This document shows positions 19,117-29,840 of a DNA stretch of 64,000 nt, piece by piece. Origin of the DNA: an uncultured Pelagibacteraceae bacterium (GTDB lineage: Bacteria > Pseudomonadota > Alphaproteobacteria > Pelagibacterales > Pelagibacteraceae); assembly GCA_902603945.1 (NCBI GenBank), contig CACKWP010000002.1, positions 1 through 64,000 on the forward strand, given 5' to 3'. Position numbers and translations under genes: made by a program. Position 1 is the first letter of the stretch; every line of letters begins with the position of its first letter. The notes under the pieces are model-generated. The model saw only the letters and a list, made by a program, of their open reading frames with translations. It did no database searches and was not told the origin of the DNA.

Positions 19117-20490
19117 CTAGATAGCGCCAACACTAAAAATATTTTCTACTGCCTTCAACTCTTCTCTTTTAGCTAAAAATACAACAGAGTCATTTTTTTC
19201 AAAAATAAAATTAGATCTTGGAATTATAACTTTATCTTTTCTTATGATAGCGCCGATTCTAATATCTTCGGGCAAGTTTGCATCACGTATCTTTTTATTA
19301 ATCAATTCTGATTTTTCAGATATTTTTGCTTCAATACATTCGTATGCACCATCTAATAGTGAATAAACATTTCCAATTGTACCTCTATGCACATGTTCCA
19401 TAATTCTTGAAACTGTTGTCATACGTGGATCAACTAAGTCATCGATATTAAGAGAGTCTTGTAAAAGGTTGTAATTAGTTTTATTTACGATTGCTATTGT
19501 TCTTTTTTTTAGACCTGTTTTTTCTGCCAATACACAAGCCATCATATTATTTTCATCGTCATTTGTTAAAGCTAAAACTGTTTCAGATCCCTCTAAGTTT
19601 GCTTCTTTAAGAATTTCCTCGTCTAAAGCATCGCCATTAATTACAATTGAAGAAGAAAGCTCATTAGCAATTTCTTCTGCCCTTTGTTTATTTATTTCAA
19701 TTATTTTAACTCGCACGTCCTCAAAATTTTCCTCCAACATTTTAGCTAAATGTAAACCAATATTTCCGCCTCCTATAATTAATACGTTTTTTGCAATTTT
19801 CTCTTCATGGCCAAATGCTTTTAATATTGGATTTAATTGATCACTACTCACTACTACATAAACATTATCATCTTCTAACATTTGATCATCTTTTTTAAGA
19901 TAAATAAATTTATCTTTTCTAAGTGCACCTAATATATTTGCTTTAAAATCTGGAAATTTTTCTGTTAGTTTTTTTAAAGGGATATTTTTAATTGGACAAT
20001 TTTTTTCGATAGCAATTTCTAGCATCTTAACTTTATTTTTGCCAAATGGAACGTTATCAAGTGCGCCAGGTGCTTCTAATCTTCTATACAATGATTTAGC
20101 TACTTCAAGTTCAGGGGATATGATAACATCTATAGGTATATTAGATTTATTGTATAACTTTCCCCATTTTCCCTCTAAAAAATCTTTTGTTCTTATCCTG
20201 GCAATTTTTTTTGATACGTTAAATAAAGAGCTAGCTAATTGACAAACAATCATATTAGTTTCATCGTTTCTAGTTACCGCAATAATCATGTCTGCTTTTT
20301 CGGCACCAGCATTCTCCAATACTGAAGGTAAACTTGCTCTACCAACAACACCTTTCACGTCCTGAGTATCATTTATTTTTTTAATATCATCAGAGGATTG
20401 ATCGATGACTGTCACTGAGTGACCTTGAGCGGATAATTGTTTACTTATCGAAAAGCCAACCTTGCCGGCTCCACATATGATTATATTCAT
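19117..20490 (-). CDS. trkA: Trk system potassium uptake protein TrkA
   Basis: Two RCK/TrkA-N domains (IICGAGKVGFSISKQL; VLIIGGGNIGLHLAKML). Confidence 0.95.
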   Translation of the reverse strand: MNIIICGAGKVGFSISKQLSAQGHSVTVIDQSSDDIKKINDTQDVKGVVGRASLPSVLENAGAEKADMIIAVTRNDETNMIVCQLASSLFNVSKKIARIRTKDFLEGKWGKLYNKSNIPIDVIISPELEVAKSLYRRLEAPGALDNVPFGKNKVKMLEIAIEKNCPIKNIPLKKLTEKFPDFKANILGALRKDKFIYLKKDDQMLEDDNVYVVVSSDQLNPILKAFGHEEKIAKNVLIIGGGNIGLHLAKMLEENFEDVRVKIIEINKQRAEEIANELSSSIVINGDALDEEILKEANLEGSETVLALTNDDENNMMACVLAEKTGLKKRTIAIVNKTNYNLLQDSLNIDDLVDPRMTTVSRIMEHVHRGTIGNVYSLLDGAYECIEAKISEKSELINKKIRDANLPEDIRIGAIIRKDKVIIPRSNFIFEKNDSVVFLAKREELKAVENIFSVGAI

Positions 20491-20492
20491 TT

Positions 20493-21860
20493 TTAATTGA
20501 GGCCCTTAATTCCTAAAGATTTTAATTTTCTATGCAGAGCAGATCTCTCCATTCCTATAAAATCTGCAGTTTTAGAAATGTTTCCATGGTGCTTTTTTAA
20601 TTGTGTGATTAAATATTCCTTTTCAAAATGTTCTCTGGCTTCTTTTAAAGGAGATTGAAATGATTGCTCTAAAATATTTTTATTATCCTCTACTTTTGAT
20701 GAAGGATTTAATACATCATCAATTACTTGGTTAATTTTTTGTTTGCTCTCGTTAGATGACAAGATTGTTATTCTCTCGACTAAATTTCTTAATTCTCTTA
20801 CATTTCCTGGCCAGTTGTAAGTGTATAGGCTATCATTTTTAATATCAATATCAGGTTTTTGTACACCGTTGATCTCTGAAAGTTTAGACTTAAAATATTC
20901 AATCAATAAAGGTATATCCTCTGTTCTTGATGAGAGAGAAGAAAGCTCAACAGGCATTACATTTAAACGGTGATAAAGATCCTCTCTGAATTTTCCCTCT
21001 TTAACCAAAATACCTAAATTTTTAGAAGTTGATGAAATAAGTCTAATATTTACATTAATATCTTTTGATCCATTAACTCGTTTAAATTTTTGATCAATTA
21101 AAACTCTAAGGACATTTGCTTGAGTTTCAAAAGGTATTTCCGAAACTTCATCGATTAATAGTGTTCCTCGATTAGCCCGCTCTAAAGATCCAAAAGATAT
21201 GTTGCCGTCCTCAAACTCTTCTCCAAACAATTCTTTTTCGTAAGTTTTTTCTTTTAATAGGGCAGCATTTATTATTATGAACGGCTCTTTAGTTCTTGAG
21301 GAATTTTTATGGATTTTTCTTGCTACTAATTCCTTTCCAGATCCTGTAGGTCCAGAAATTAAAACTCTACTTTCAGAAGTTGAAAGTTTATCAATAATTT
21401 TCTTAACTTTGAGTATAGCTGGACTTTTTCCAATAAGTTCGAATGAATGAAATAATTTATTTTCAATTATATCTTTTTCCTTTTTAAGAGAGGCGGACTC
21501 CAAGCCTCTATTGACATAATTAATTATTTTTTCTTTTGAAAACGGCTTTTCAATAAATTCATAAGCTCCTAGCCTAATTGCCTCTACTGCTACAGCGACC
21601 GTTGCATGGCCAGAAATCATTATAACTGGTATAAGTTTATTTTTTTGGTTTACTAATTTTAACAAATCAATTCCATCTTTATCTGGTTTATCCAATTTTA
21701 TATCTATTATTGCTAAATCAGGTAATCGTTTATTTATTTCTAAAACAGCTTGATCGTAATTAGCTGCAGAGCGTACTTTAAAATTTTGCTCTTCTAAAAT
21801 ATTACAAATTAGAAATCTTATATCAGGATTATCGTCAATAACTAAAACTTCTTTATACAT
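20493..21860 (-). CDS. ntrX: sigma-54-type response regulator NtrX
   Basis: Receiver domain (DDNPDIRFLI), AAA+ (GPTGSGKELVARKIH), Fis-type HTH C-terminus; adjacent to NtrY. Confidence 0.92.
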   Translation of the reverse strand: MYKEVLVIDDNPDIRFLICNILEEQNFKVRSAANYDQAVLEINKRLPDLAIIDIKLDKPDKDGIDLLKLVNQKNKLIPVIMISGHATVAVAVEAIRLGAYEFIEKPFSKEKIINYVNRGLESASLKKEKDIIENKLFHSFELIGKSPAILKVKKIIDKLSTSESRVLISGPTGSGKELVARKIHKNSSRTKEPFIIINAALLKEKTYEKELFGEEFEDGNISFGSLERANRGTLLIDEVSEIPFETQANVLRVLIDQKFKRVNGSKDINVNIRLISSTSKNLGILVKEGKFREDLYHRLNVMPVELSSLSSRTEDIPLLIEYFKSKLSEINGVQKPDIDIKNDSLYTYNWPGNVRELRNLVERITILSSNESKQKINQVIDDVLNPSSKVEDNKNILEQSFQSPLKEAREHFEKEYLITQLKKHHGNISKTADFIGMERSALHRKLKSLGIKGLN

Positions 21861-23631
21861 ATTTAGGTAATGATATTGTAACTATTGTACCACTTTTATC
21901 ACTTTTATTTTTTATTGAAAATTTACCGAAATGTTCATTAATAATCTTTGTAACTATTGGTAATCCTAATCCAGTTCCAGTTTTTTTTGTGGTAAAGTAA
22001 GGCGTCATTGCTTTTTTAGCGTCTGTAATACCTGTGCCATTATCTTTTATTCTAAAGACTATATAGTCATTATTATCATCTATTTCTATGTCAATATTTC
22101 CTTTAAAATTAGGCTCTTTTTGCATTCTATCTAAAAAAGCCTCTTCTGAATTTTTAATTAAATTGATAAAAACTCTATTTAGCTGATCTTCATCTCCAGT
22201 AATATATTTTTTCTTTGTTTTTTTTACAAGATTTATTGAATTTTTAGATGTGAGATTAATGAAATCTAGTGATTTGTTAACAAGTTTATCGATATCTACT
22301 TTTTTTAAAATGGGTCTTGGCATCCTAGCAAAATTTGAAAATTCATTAACTAATTTTTCAATGTCTTTAATCTGTCTGTTAATAGTCTCTAAATATTTTT
22401 CAAAACCTTTTCCTTCTTGTGTAAGCTTATCTCTGTATTTTTCTCTAAGACTATCAATTGATAACTGAATTGGTGTCAAAGGATTTTTAATTTCATGAGC
22501 TAATTTTCTTGCAACACTTTCCCAGGCCTCGTATCTTTCTGTAATAAGCAATTTGTCTTGTTGTTCTTTTAATCTTTCTATCATTTGATTAAAATTATAA
22601 TTTAATTCTTTAAATTCATCATCGGTTTCTAACTCAGGAACTTTTACATCAAGAGCTCCTTTGCTTATAGAGTCTGACGCCCCAATTAAATTAATTATTG
22701 GTTTTGTTAGCCGTGAAGCAAAAGTGATTGCTATTGATGTTGACAAGAATAATAACAAAGTAACCACAATTATGTAAATAATTGCAAAAGTAACTTTTAT
22801 GCCTGTTTGACTATTTTCTACTGAATAATAAAAACTAACAGCTTGTTCAGTTTCATTTAAGTATCTTAAAATTTCAGGATCAATATTTCTCGAAATATAT
22901 AAGTATGTATCAACCAATGATGTAAGTTTAGTCATAACAGTAGTTTTATTTTCTAAATTATCAGTAATAAAAACGGGTTTACCTTCTAAGGCTTCATTGT
23001 AATCTTCGTCAGCAGGTATTACCAATTCCTCTGTGATATCTCTTACATCAGATAATAAAACATTTCCAAGGCTATCAATTAAATAAACATCATCAACTCT
23101 TCTTAAAATTTTTTCTGATCGTACAATTTGTTTAAATCTATTAGGGTTTGAGTAATAAAAACCTGAAGCTCGATTTAAACCAACACTCATTAAAATTACA
23201 TCTGATAAAACATTTTCTTTACTCTCCTCTAAATAATTTTTAGCTACATCAAAAGAGTTGTTTACTGCTTTTGTAATTTGTTTATCAAAATAATTTTGAA
23301 TTCCAAAATTGAAAATAAATAGAGAAAAAATAGCAACAATTAGAGAGGGTATAACAGTGAATAAAGAAAAAATAGAAATATATTTTAGATTAGTTTGAGA
23401 TCCTTTTTTATTTTTTTTTCCAGTATAGTAAAATCTATAAAAATTTCTAAAAATTAAAGTAAAAAAAATTATTAATAGAAGAATATCTATAATTAATAGT
23501 GTTTGTAAATTCTGATCTGTTAAAGCAACAAATCCTTCGTTTATAAAGGTTAAAAATGTTACGATCCCCATAAAAATACATAAAAATGAGGATAAAATAA
23601 TCCAGTTGAAATTTTTAATAATCTTAAACAT
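21853..23631 (-). CDS. ntrY: sensor histidine kinase NtrY
   Basis: TMs, HAMP, H-box KLAHEIKNPLTPIQLS, N/G boxes (GTGLGLPIVTKII). Confidence 0.93.
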   Translation of the reverse strand: MFKIIKNFNWIILSSFLCIFMGIVTFLTFINEGFVALTDQNLQTLLIIDILLLIIFFTLIFRNFYRFYYTGKKNKKGSQTNLKYISIFSLFTVIPSLIVAIFSLFIFNFGIQNYFDKQITKAVNNSFDVAKNYLEESKENVLSDVILMSVGLNRASGFYYSNPNRFKQIVRSEKILRRVDDVYLIDSLGNVLLSDVRDITEELVIPADEDYNEALEGKPVFITDNLENKTTVMTKLTSLVDTYLYISRNIDPEILRYLNETEQAVSFYYSVENSQTGIKVTFAIIYIIVVTLLLFLSTSIAITFASRLTKPIINLIGASDSISKGALDVKVPELETDDEFKELNYNFNQMIERLKEQQDKLLITERYEAWESVARKLAHEIKNPLTPIQLSIDSLREKYRDKLTQEGKGFEKYLETINRQIKDIEKLVNEFSNFARMPRPILKKVDIDKLVNKSLDFINLTSKNSINLVKKTKKKYITGDEDQLNRVFINLIKNSEEAFLDRMQKEPNFKGNIDIEIDDNNDYIVFRIKDNGTGITDAKKAMTPYFTTKKTGTGLGLPIVTKIINEHFGKFSIKNKSDKSGTIVTISLPKYV

Positions 23632-23679
23632 CTTAAATAAGCATTAAATATCTATATAAATATAATATAAGTTTATACC

Positions 23680-24825
23680 ATGAGTTTTAGTTTAATTATT
23701 CTTGCAGCAGGTAATAGCCATAGATTTAGGTCTAATATTGGCAAACCTTATCAAAAAATAGCAGGCAAATCATTAATTGAAATCAACATTAATAAAGCAC
23801 GTAAATTTAAACAAATTAAAAAGATTATTCTAGTTTACAATAAAAAAGACTCAAATCGAGTAAAATCTCTTAATCTTAAAAATGTAAAATTAGTTCTTGG
23901 AGGAAAAAATAGACAACAATCTACTATCAACGCATTAAAATATTTAATTAATCAAAAAAAAATATCTAAAGTTTTAATTCATGATGTTGCAAGACCTAAT
24001 TTTTCGAAAAAACTATTAAGCTCAATTTTAAAAAAAATGTACAAAGCTCGAGCAGTAGTTCCTAAAATAAAAGTCGAAGATGCAATTAAACAAATAATAG
24101 ACTCAAGTAAAGAGGAATATATAGTTGGAAAGAAAAGAGACAGTTTATTTTTAACTCAGACACCCCAGGCCTTCAATTTAAAGGAAATATATCATTTGCA
24201 TAAAACTAATTCTGAAAAATACAAAGATGACGATATTTCTTTATATATGGATCTTAACAAAGTTAAGTTTATTGAGGGTGAAAAAAACAATTTTAAAATT
24301 ACAGAAAAGTCTGATTTTGAAAATTTAAAAAATATTTTTAAATCTAAACAAACCGTCGGGATTGGATTTGATGTACATAGACTGGTTCCCAAAAGAAAAC
24401 TTTTTTTAGCGGGTTTAAAAATAAAATCTAGGTTAGGAACACTAGGGCATTCAGATGGTGATCCAGTTCTTCATTCAATTACTGATGCAATTTTAGGTGC
24501 ATGTAAGATGGGTGATATTGGTCAAATGTTTTCAGATAAAAGTAAAAGATTTAAAAATATAAGATCTACTATTTTGCTTAAGGAGGTAATAAGACAAATC
24601 AATTCTAAAGAATACTTTATAAATAATATTGATATAAATATTATTGCTCAAACACCAAAAATCAAAAATTTAAAAAAAAAAATGATTGATAACATTGCTA
24701 AACTTTGTGAAATTTCTAAAGATCAAATTAATATAAAAGGGAAAACAACTGAAAAATTAGGTGTTATAGGAAAAGAAAAAGCAATAGCATGTGAAGTTAT
24801 ATGTTCAGTAATTAAATATGATTAA
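23680..24825 (+). CDS. ispDF: bifunctional IspD/IspF
   Basis: N-terminal ILAAGNSHRF/ HDVARPNFS and C-terminal GIGFDVHRL... GHSDGDPVLHSITDAILGA. Confidence 0.95.
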   Translation: MSFSLIILAAGNSHRFRSNIGKPYQKIAGKSLIEININKARKFKQIKKIILVYNKKDSNRVKSLNLKNVKLVLGGKNRQQSTINALKYLINQKKISKVLIHDVARPNFSKKLLSSILKKMYKARAVVPKIKVEDAIKQIIDSSKEEYIVGKKRDSLFLTQTPQAFNLKEIYHLHKTNSEKYKDDDISLYMDLNKVKFIEGEKNNFKITEKSDFENLKNIFKSKQTVGIGFDVHRLVPKRKLFLAGLKIKSRLGTLGHSDGDPVLHSITDAILGACKMGDIGQMFSDKSKRFKNIRSTILLKEVIRQINSKEYFINNIDINIIAQTPKIKNLKKKMIDNIAKLCEISKDQINIKGKTTEKLGVIGKEKAIACEVICSVIKYD

Positions 24826-25321
24826 AACTATAAATATTTTATTTGTTACATGTTTTGGTCTAGGATCTATTAGATTTGCACCAGGCACTATAACTTCTCT
24901 AATTTCAACTATTTTTTTATATAGCTTATTTCATATAGTTAATCTATCTAACACTATTATATTATTATTTTTATTTTTAGTTTTTATATACTCATTTTAT
25001 GCAGTATCTGAATATATAAAATTTAATAAGGACAAAGATCCTAAAGAAATTGTTGTAGATGAATTTATTGGCCAATCTGTTCCAATTTATCTTTACGAAA
25101 TCGCGCACGGATCTACGAAAGATCCGCAGGAGTCAATGTTATTTTACTTATATATTTTTATTTTATTTAGGTATTTTGATATTAAAAAACCTTTTCCAGT
25201 CAGTTTTTTTGATAAAAAATTTAAAAATAGTTTTGGAGTAATAATAGACGATGTTGTTGCAGGTCTATATGTAGTCCTTACACTGATAATCTTTATGGTA
25301 ATAAAATCAAAGTTTTTCTAA
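24818..25321 (+). CDS. pgpA: phosphatidylglycerophosphatase A
   Basis: IRFAPGTITSL and VVDEFIGQ, FRYFDIKKPFPV motifs. Confidence 0.92.
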   Translation: MIKTINILFVTCFGLGSIRFAPGTITSLISTIFLYSLFHIVNLSNTIILLFLFLVFIYSFYAVSEYIKFNKDKDPKEIVVDEFIGQSVPIYLYEIAHGSTKDPQESMLFYLYIFILFRYFDIKKPFPVSFFDKKFKNSFGVIIDDVVAGLYVVLTLIIFMVIKSKFF

Positions 25322-25800
25322 TGAGTTTAAATAAAAAAATAATTTTATTAATTAAAAGAAAAAGAATGAAACTTGCAATCGCTGAGTCTTGCACCGGAGG
25401 AATGCTTTCTAGCGCTATAACCTCTGTAAGCGGATCATCTAAAGTATTTACTATGGGATTAGTGACTTACTCAAATCAAGCTAAAACAAATATATTAAAA
25501 GTGCCTAAAAGAATAATAAAAAAATATGGAGCCGTAAGTGTTCAAAGTTGTTTAGCTATGGTTAATAACTTAAGTAAAATTAGTAAATCAAATGTCTGTG
25601 TTTCAATAACGGGCATCGCTGGTCCTAAAGGAGGATCTAAAAAAAAACCGGTTGGTTTGGTTTATATTGGAATAAGGATCGGAAAAAAGGTTATTATTAA
25701 CGAATGTAATTTTAAGAATAAAGGAAGAATTTTTATCCAAAAACAAACTGTAAAAAAGTCCTTAAATTTATTAACACGACTGATTAAACAGGATAGCTAA
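25321..25800 (+). CDS. pncC: nicotinamide-nucleotide amidase / CinA C-terminal family
   Basis: AIAESCTGGMLSSAITSVSGSS, VSITGIAGPKGGSKKKPVGLVYIG. Confidence 0.93.
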   Translation: MSLNKKIILLIKRKRMKLAIAESCTGGMLSSAITSVSGSSKVFTMGLVTYSNQAKTNILKVPKRIIKKYGAVSVQSCLAMVNNLSKISKSNVCVSITGIAGPKGGSKKKPVGLVYIGIRIGKKVIINECNFKNKGRIFIQKQTVKKSLNLLTRLIKQDS

Positions 25801-26095
25801 ACTCTGGGTTAACGATTAAATCTAAAAGATGGGCAGTAAAACTGTTAAGTAGTAAGAAAATACTGAAAGCTATGATGTAAAGTATAAAAACTAAAAAATT
25901 TCTAGCCCTTTTTCTTTTTAATAATTTTTTTTCTTCTGGTACCCACTCTTTATTTTGAGATTTAAAATCATACGAAAACATCCAATAAGTTAAGTTTGTC
26001 TCATTCGGATCACCTGTTCTGATTGTTTTAATGTATGAGGATAAAAATTTAAAAGATAAAATAAATAAAATTAGTAAAGATGATATTATAAACAT
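25784..26095 (-). CDS. hypothetical membrane protein
   Basis: 103 aa, two TM segments; adjoins ratA (stop/start overlap). Confidence 0.65.
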   Translation of the reverse strand: MFIISSLLILFILSFKFLSSYIKTIRTGDPNETNLTYWMFSYDFKSQNKEWVPEEKKLLKRKRARNFLVFILYIIAFSIFLLLNSFTAHLLDLIVNPEFSYPV

Positions 26096-26538
26096 TATTT
26101 ATATATTTTTATTGCTCTTTCTTCAAAAGCCTTGGCAATTTTATTTAAACCAAGCTCAAAGGATTTTTTCATTATTCCATTCAAAATTGGATTTTTCAAT
26201 TCAAAATCAATAAAAAATTCCAACTGTGTCGAATTGTTTACTTCTTTAAATTTCCACTCATTTTTAAGACGTTTTAATGGTCCATCAAGATTAGTTACTA
26301 TAATGGTATCTTTTTCTTTATAATAAGATACATGACTGGAGAAAGTTTCATTTAGAATACTTTTACCTACTTTTAAATCTCCATTGAAAGTAATTAAATC
26401 AGCGCTCTCTTTTTTATCTTGTACTCTACCCTCAATACACCAAGGAACAAACTCAGGATATTTTTCGATATCAAGAACCATTTCAACCAATTGTTCTTTT
26501 TTACAAGGAATAATCTTTTTTATTGATGCTGATGACAT
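26095..26538 (-). CDS. Coq10/RatA-type START-domain protein
   Basis: [15 protein letters not shown] and [18 protein letters not shown] motifs. Confidence 0.9.
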   Translation of the reverse strand: MSSASIKKIIPCKKEQLVEMVLDIEKYPEFVPWCIEGRVQDKKESADLITFNGDLKVGKSILNETFSSHVSYYKEKDTIIVTNLDGPLKRLKNEWKFKEVNNSTQLEFFIDFELKNPILNGIMKKSFELGLNKIAKAFEERAIKIYK

Positions 26539-27464
26539 TCAAGCTGTTTATTTCTTGCGTCCTGTAACTTTCTAAAATCTTCATCTGCATGATAAGAAGA
26601 TCTTGTTAAAGGCGATGAAGAAACAAGTAGAAAACCTTTTGTCTTTGCAATTTGCTCAAGCTCTTTAAATTCATCAGGATGATAATATCGATTAAGTGGA
26701 TGATGCTTTGGAGATGGTTGTAAGTATTGACCGATTGTAATAAAATCAACTTCAGCAGATCTAAGATCGTCCATAACTTGGATTATTTCTTCTTTATTTT
26801 CACCCAAGCCAACCATAATTCCTGATTTAGTAAAAACTTTTTTATTAAATTTTTTTGCATTTTTTAAAAGTTCTAATGAAGCAAAATAACGGGCTCCTGG
26901 TCTAACTGTTGTGTAAAGTCTTGGAACAGTTTCTATATTATGATTAAAAACATCTAGGTCAGCTTCTAATATTTTTTTATAAGCGTCTCCTTTTCTTAAA
27001 AAATCTGGTGTCAAAACTTCAATAGATGTTTTAGGATTTTTATCTCTAGTAGCTTTTACAACTTTGTAAAAATGATCTGAACCACCGTCATGCAAATCAT
27101 CTCTGTCGACAGATGTAATTACAACGTGTTTTAAATTTAAACTTTGAACAGCTTTAGCAATTTTCGCTGGTTCAAAAATATCTAGCTCTGTTGGTTTCCC
27201 AGTTTTTACGTCACAAAATGCGCACGCTCTAGTACAAGTGTCACCCATAATCATAAACGTTGCATGTTTTTTGCTCCAACATTCAGTGATATTTGGACAA
27301 TTAGCTTCCTGACAAACAGTCACGAGGTTATTTTGATTTACAACCAGTTTAGTTTGAAAAAAGACTTTTGAGTCTATAATTTTCGACCTAATCCACTCTG
27401 GTTTTTTTTTGATTGGATTAATTGGTTTATTTACTTTTTCAGGATGTCGTGGTTTTTCACTCAT
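26520..27464 (-). CDS. lipA: lipoyl synthase
   Basis: Radical [46 protein letters not shown]. Confidence 0.97.
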   Translation of the reverse strand: MSEKPRHPEKVNKPINPIKKKPEWIRSKIIDSKVFFQTKLVVNQNNLVTVCQEANCPNITECWSKKHATFMIMGDTCTRACAFCDVKTGKPTELDIFEPAKIAKAVQSLNLKHVVITSVDRDDLHDGGSDHFYKVVKATRDKNPKTSIEVLTPDFLRKGDAYKKILEADLDVFNHNIETVPRLYTTVRPGARYFASLELLKNAKKFNKKVFTKSGIMVGLGENKEEIIQVMDDLRSAEVDFITIGQYLQPSPKHHPLNRYYHPDEFKELEQIAKTKGFLLVSSSPLTRSSYHADEDFRKLQDARNKQLECHQHQ

Positions 27465-27754
27465 TTCAATTTGATGATTATTTCATCTTCAGTCACAAAA
27501 TTAAATTTTTGTCTGTAAAGTATATCTAAATAATCTGGATCATTTTTATTTATTAAAAAAATTTTATGTTCTAATTTTTTTAGTTCTGCTGTCAATTCAT
27601 TTTCCTTCTCTTCAAGAAATACATAAGTTCTTTTCTTGTCTAGGTATGAAATTAATCCTCGTTCACCTCCAATTAAATTAATACCGATATATAAAGTAAA
27701 AAAAATATTAAATAAAAGAAATTTTTTTCTTTTTAAACTCTCAATTAAATTCAT
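27461..27754 (-). CDS. FtsB/DivIC septum formation initiator family protein
   Basis: 97 aa, one N-terminal TM then coiled coil; position next to eno. Confidence 0.75.
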   Translation of the reverse strand: MNLIESLKRKKFLLFNIFFTLYIGINLIGGERGLISYLDKKRTYVFLEEKENELTAELKKLEHKIFLINKNDPDYLDILYRQKFNFVTEDEIIIKLK

Positions 27755-27756
27755 AA

Positions 27757-29013
27757 TTAGATTCTAGCCATTTTAGCTTGGTTGCCAAGCTCTTCTTCGA
27801 CGCGTAATAATCTATTGTATTTGGCTACTCTTTCAGAGCGAGCGAGAGACCCGGTTTTTATTTGTGAAGACATTGTACCTACTGCCAAATCGGCTATAAA
27901 TGTATCTTCCGTGTCACCTGATCGATGTGAAATAATAGTATTGAAATTTGCTTTTTTTGCCATTTCAATTACTTCTAGTGTTTCAGTTAAAGTTCCAATT
28001 TGATTAGGCTTTACAAGAATACTATTTGCACATTTTTCTATAATTCCTTTTTTTAATCTTTTAGCATTAGTAACAAATAAATCATCTCCAACTATTTGAA
28101 TTTTTTTACCTAAGATGTTAGTCATTTTTTTCCAAGACTCCCAGTCATCTTCTGCGAAAGGGTCTTCAATAGATTTAATTGGATATTTAGATGTTAATTT
28201 CTGGTAGTAATTTAATACGTCAGCTACTGAAGTAAAAGTCTTCGATTGTATCGAATATTCCCCCTTATCATTAATGAGCTCGTTCGCAGCAACATCCAAA
28301 CAAATGACAATATCATTTCCCGGTTTTAAATCTGATTTTTCGATTGCTTGAACTATTAGTTCTAATGCCTCTTCATTTGTATTAATAGATGGTGCGAAAC
28401 CACCTTCGTCACCTACGTTTGTAAGCATTTTTTTAAATTTTAATAATTTTTTTAGGTTTTGGATCACAAGAAAACATTTTTCTATAGCATCCATAAAATT
28501 TTTTGCAGAATCAGGTCTAATCATAAACTCCTGAATATTTAAATCATTATCTGCATGTGCTCCACCATTAATAATGTTCATCAAAGGAATAGGAAGAGAG
28601 TAAGATTGACCTAAATTTTTGAAAAGAGAGATTTGATTTTCGATAGCCGAACATTTTGCATAAGCTAAAGATACTGCTAAAGTAGCGTTGGCACCTAGAT
28701 TAGTTTTGTTTTCACTTCCATCAAGTTCTAATAAAACTCTATCAATTTTTTCTTGGTTATTCGCTTGTAAGTTTTTTAATTTAGTACATATTTTTTCATT
28801 AATATTTTCTACTGCTTTATTTACACTTTTACCTAAAAATTTTTTCAAATCTTTGTCTCTTAATTCGTGCGCTTCAAATGCACCCGTTGATGCACCCGAG
28901 GGAGATATTGATGTTGCAGAAATACCATTTTCTAAAAAAACTTCTGCCTCTACTGTAGGATTGCCTCTGCTGTCAAAAATTTGTCGTCCTTTAACATTTG
29001 TAATTTTTGCCAT
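27757..29013 (-). CDS. eno: enolase
   Basis: RQIFDSRGNPTVEAEV, LMNIINGGAHADN, SHRSGDTEDTFIADLAVG. Confidence 0.97.
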   Translation of the reverse strand: MAKITNVKGRQIFDSRGNPTVEAEVFLENGISATSISPSGASTGAFEAHELRDKDLKKFLGKSVNKAVENINEKICTKLKNLQANNQEKIDRVLLELDGSENKTNLGANATLAVSLAYAKCSAIENQISLFKNLGQSYSLPIPLMNIINGGAHADNDLNIQEFMIRPDSAKNFMDAIEKCFLVIQNLKKLLKFKKMLTNVGDEGGFAPSINTNEEALELIVQAIEKSDLKPGNDIVICLDVAANELINDKGEYSIQSKTFTSVADVLNYYQKLTSKYPIKSIEDPFAEDDWESWKKMTNILGKKIQIVGDDLFVTNAKRLKKGIIEKCANSILVKPNQIGTLTETLEVIEMAKKANFNTIISHRSGDTEDTFIADLAVGTMSSQIKTGSLARSERVAKYNRLLRVEEELGNQAKMARI

Positions 29014-29018
29014 TACTT

Positions 29019-29840
29019 TTATTTAATTAATTTATCTATTTCAGTTAATTTTTTTAATAATGGTTTTATCTCATTTAGTGGAATCATATTTGGTCCGTCT
29101 GAAGGTGCATTATCTGGGTCTTCGTGTGTTTCCATAAAAATTGCACTAACACCAACAGCTATCGCTGCCCGAGCAAGATAAGGAACGAACTCTCTTTGCC
29201 CGCCACTTTTTTCACCCATTCCACCAGGTTGTTGCACAGAGTGAGTAGCATCAAAAACAATTGGAAACCCAAATCTAGACATAATCGGTAAAGATCTCAT
29301 ATCTGTTACAAGAGTGTTATATCCAAAACTAGCTCCTCTTTCAGTAATCAAAATATTATTATTACCAGAGTCTTCAATTTTTTTTATTACGTTAGCCATG
29401 TCCCATGGCGCTAAGAATTGACCTTTTTTTACATTAATTATTTTTCCTGTTTTAGCCGCAGCGATTAGTAAATCTGTTTGACGACATAAAAATGCTGGAA
29501 TTTGTAAAACATCGACATGCTTTGAGACTATAACACATTGCTCAGCTGTATGCACATCAGTCAAAACAGGAATTCCAACCTCTTCTCTTATTTTATCAAA
29601 AATAGGAAGAGATTTTTCAAGACCGATACCTCTTTTGCCTTTAAGACTTGTTCTATTTGCTTTATCAAATGAAGTTTTATAAATAAGATTTATTCCAAGT
29701 TCACTTGTAATCTTTTTAAGCTCGGAAGAGATCTTCACTGCATGTTTCTCATTCTCTAACTGACATGGCCCGGCAATTAAAGTAAATGGTTTATCGTTAG
29801 CAATCTCAAAATTAGAGCATTTTACTTTATGATTATTCAT
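29019..29840 (-). CDS. kdsA: 3-deoxy-8-phosphooctulonate synthase
   Basis: [37 protein letters not shown]. Confidence 0.96.
   Translation of the reverse strand: MNNHKVKCSNFEIANDKPFTLIAGPCQLENEKHAVKISSELKKITSELGINLIYKTSFDKANRTSLKGKRGIGLEKSLPIFDKIREEVGIPVLTDVHTAEQCVIVSKHVDVLQIPAFLCRQTDLLIAAAKTGKIINVKKGQFLAPWDMANVIKKIEDSGNNNILITERGASFGYNTLVTDMRSLPIMSRFGFPIVFDATHSVQQPGGMGEKSGGQREFVPYLARAAIAVGVSAIFMETHEDPDNAPSDGPNMIPLNEIKPLLKKLTEIDKLIK

Noticed and set aside
24192-24392. 66 aa minus-strand ORF in ispDF
   Set aside because: Antisense shadow of a well-supported gene
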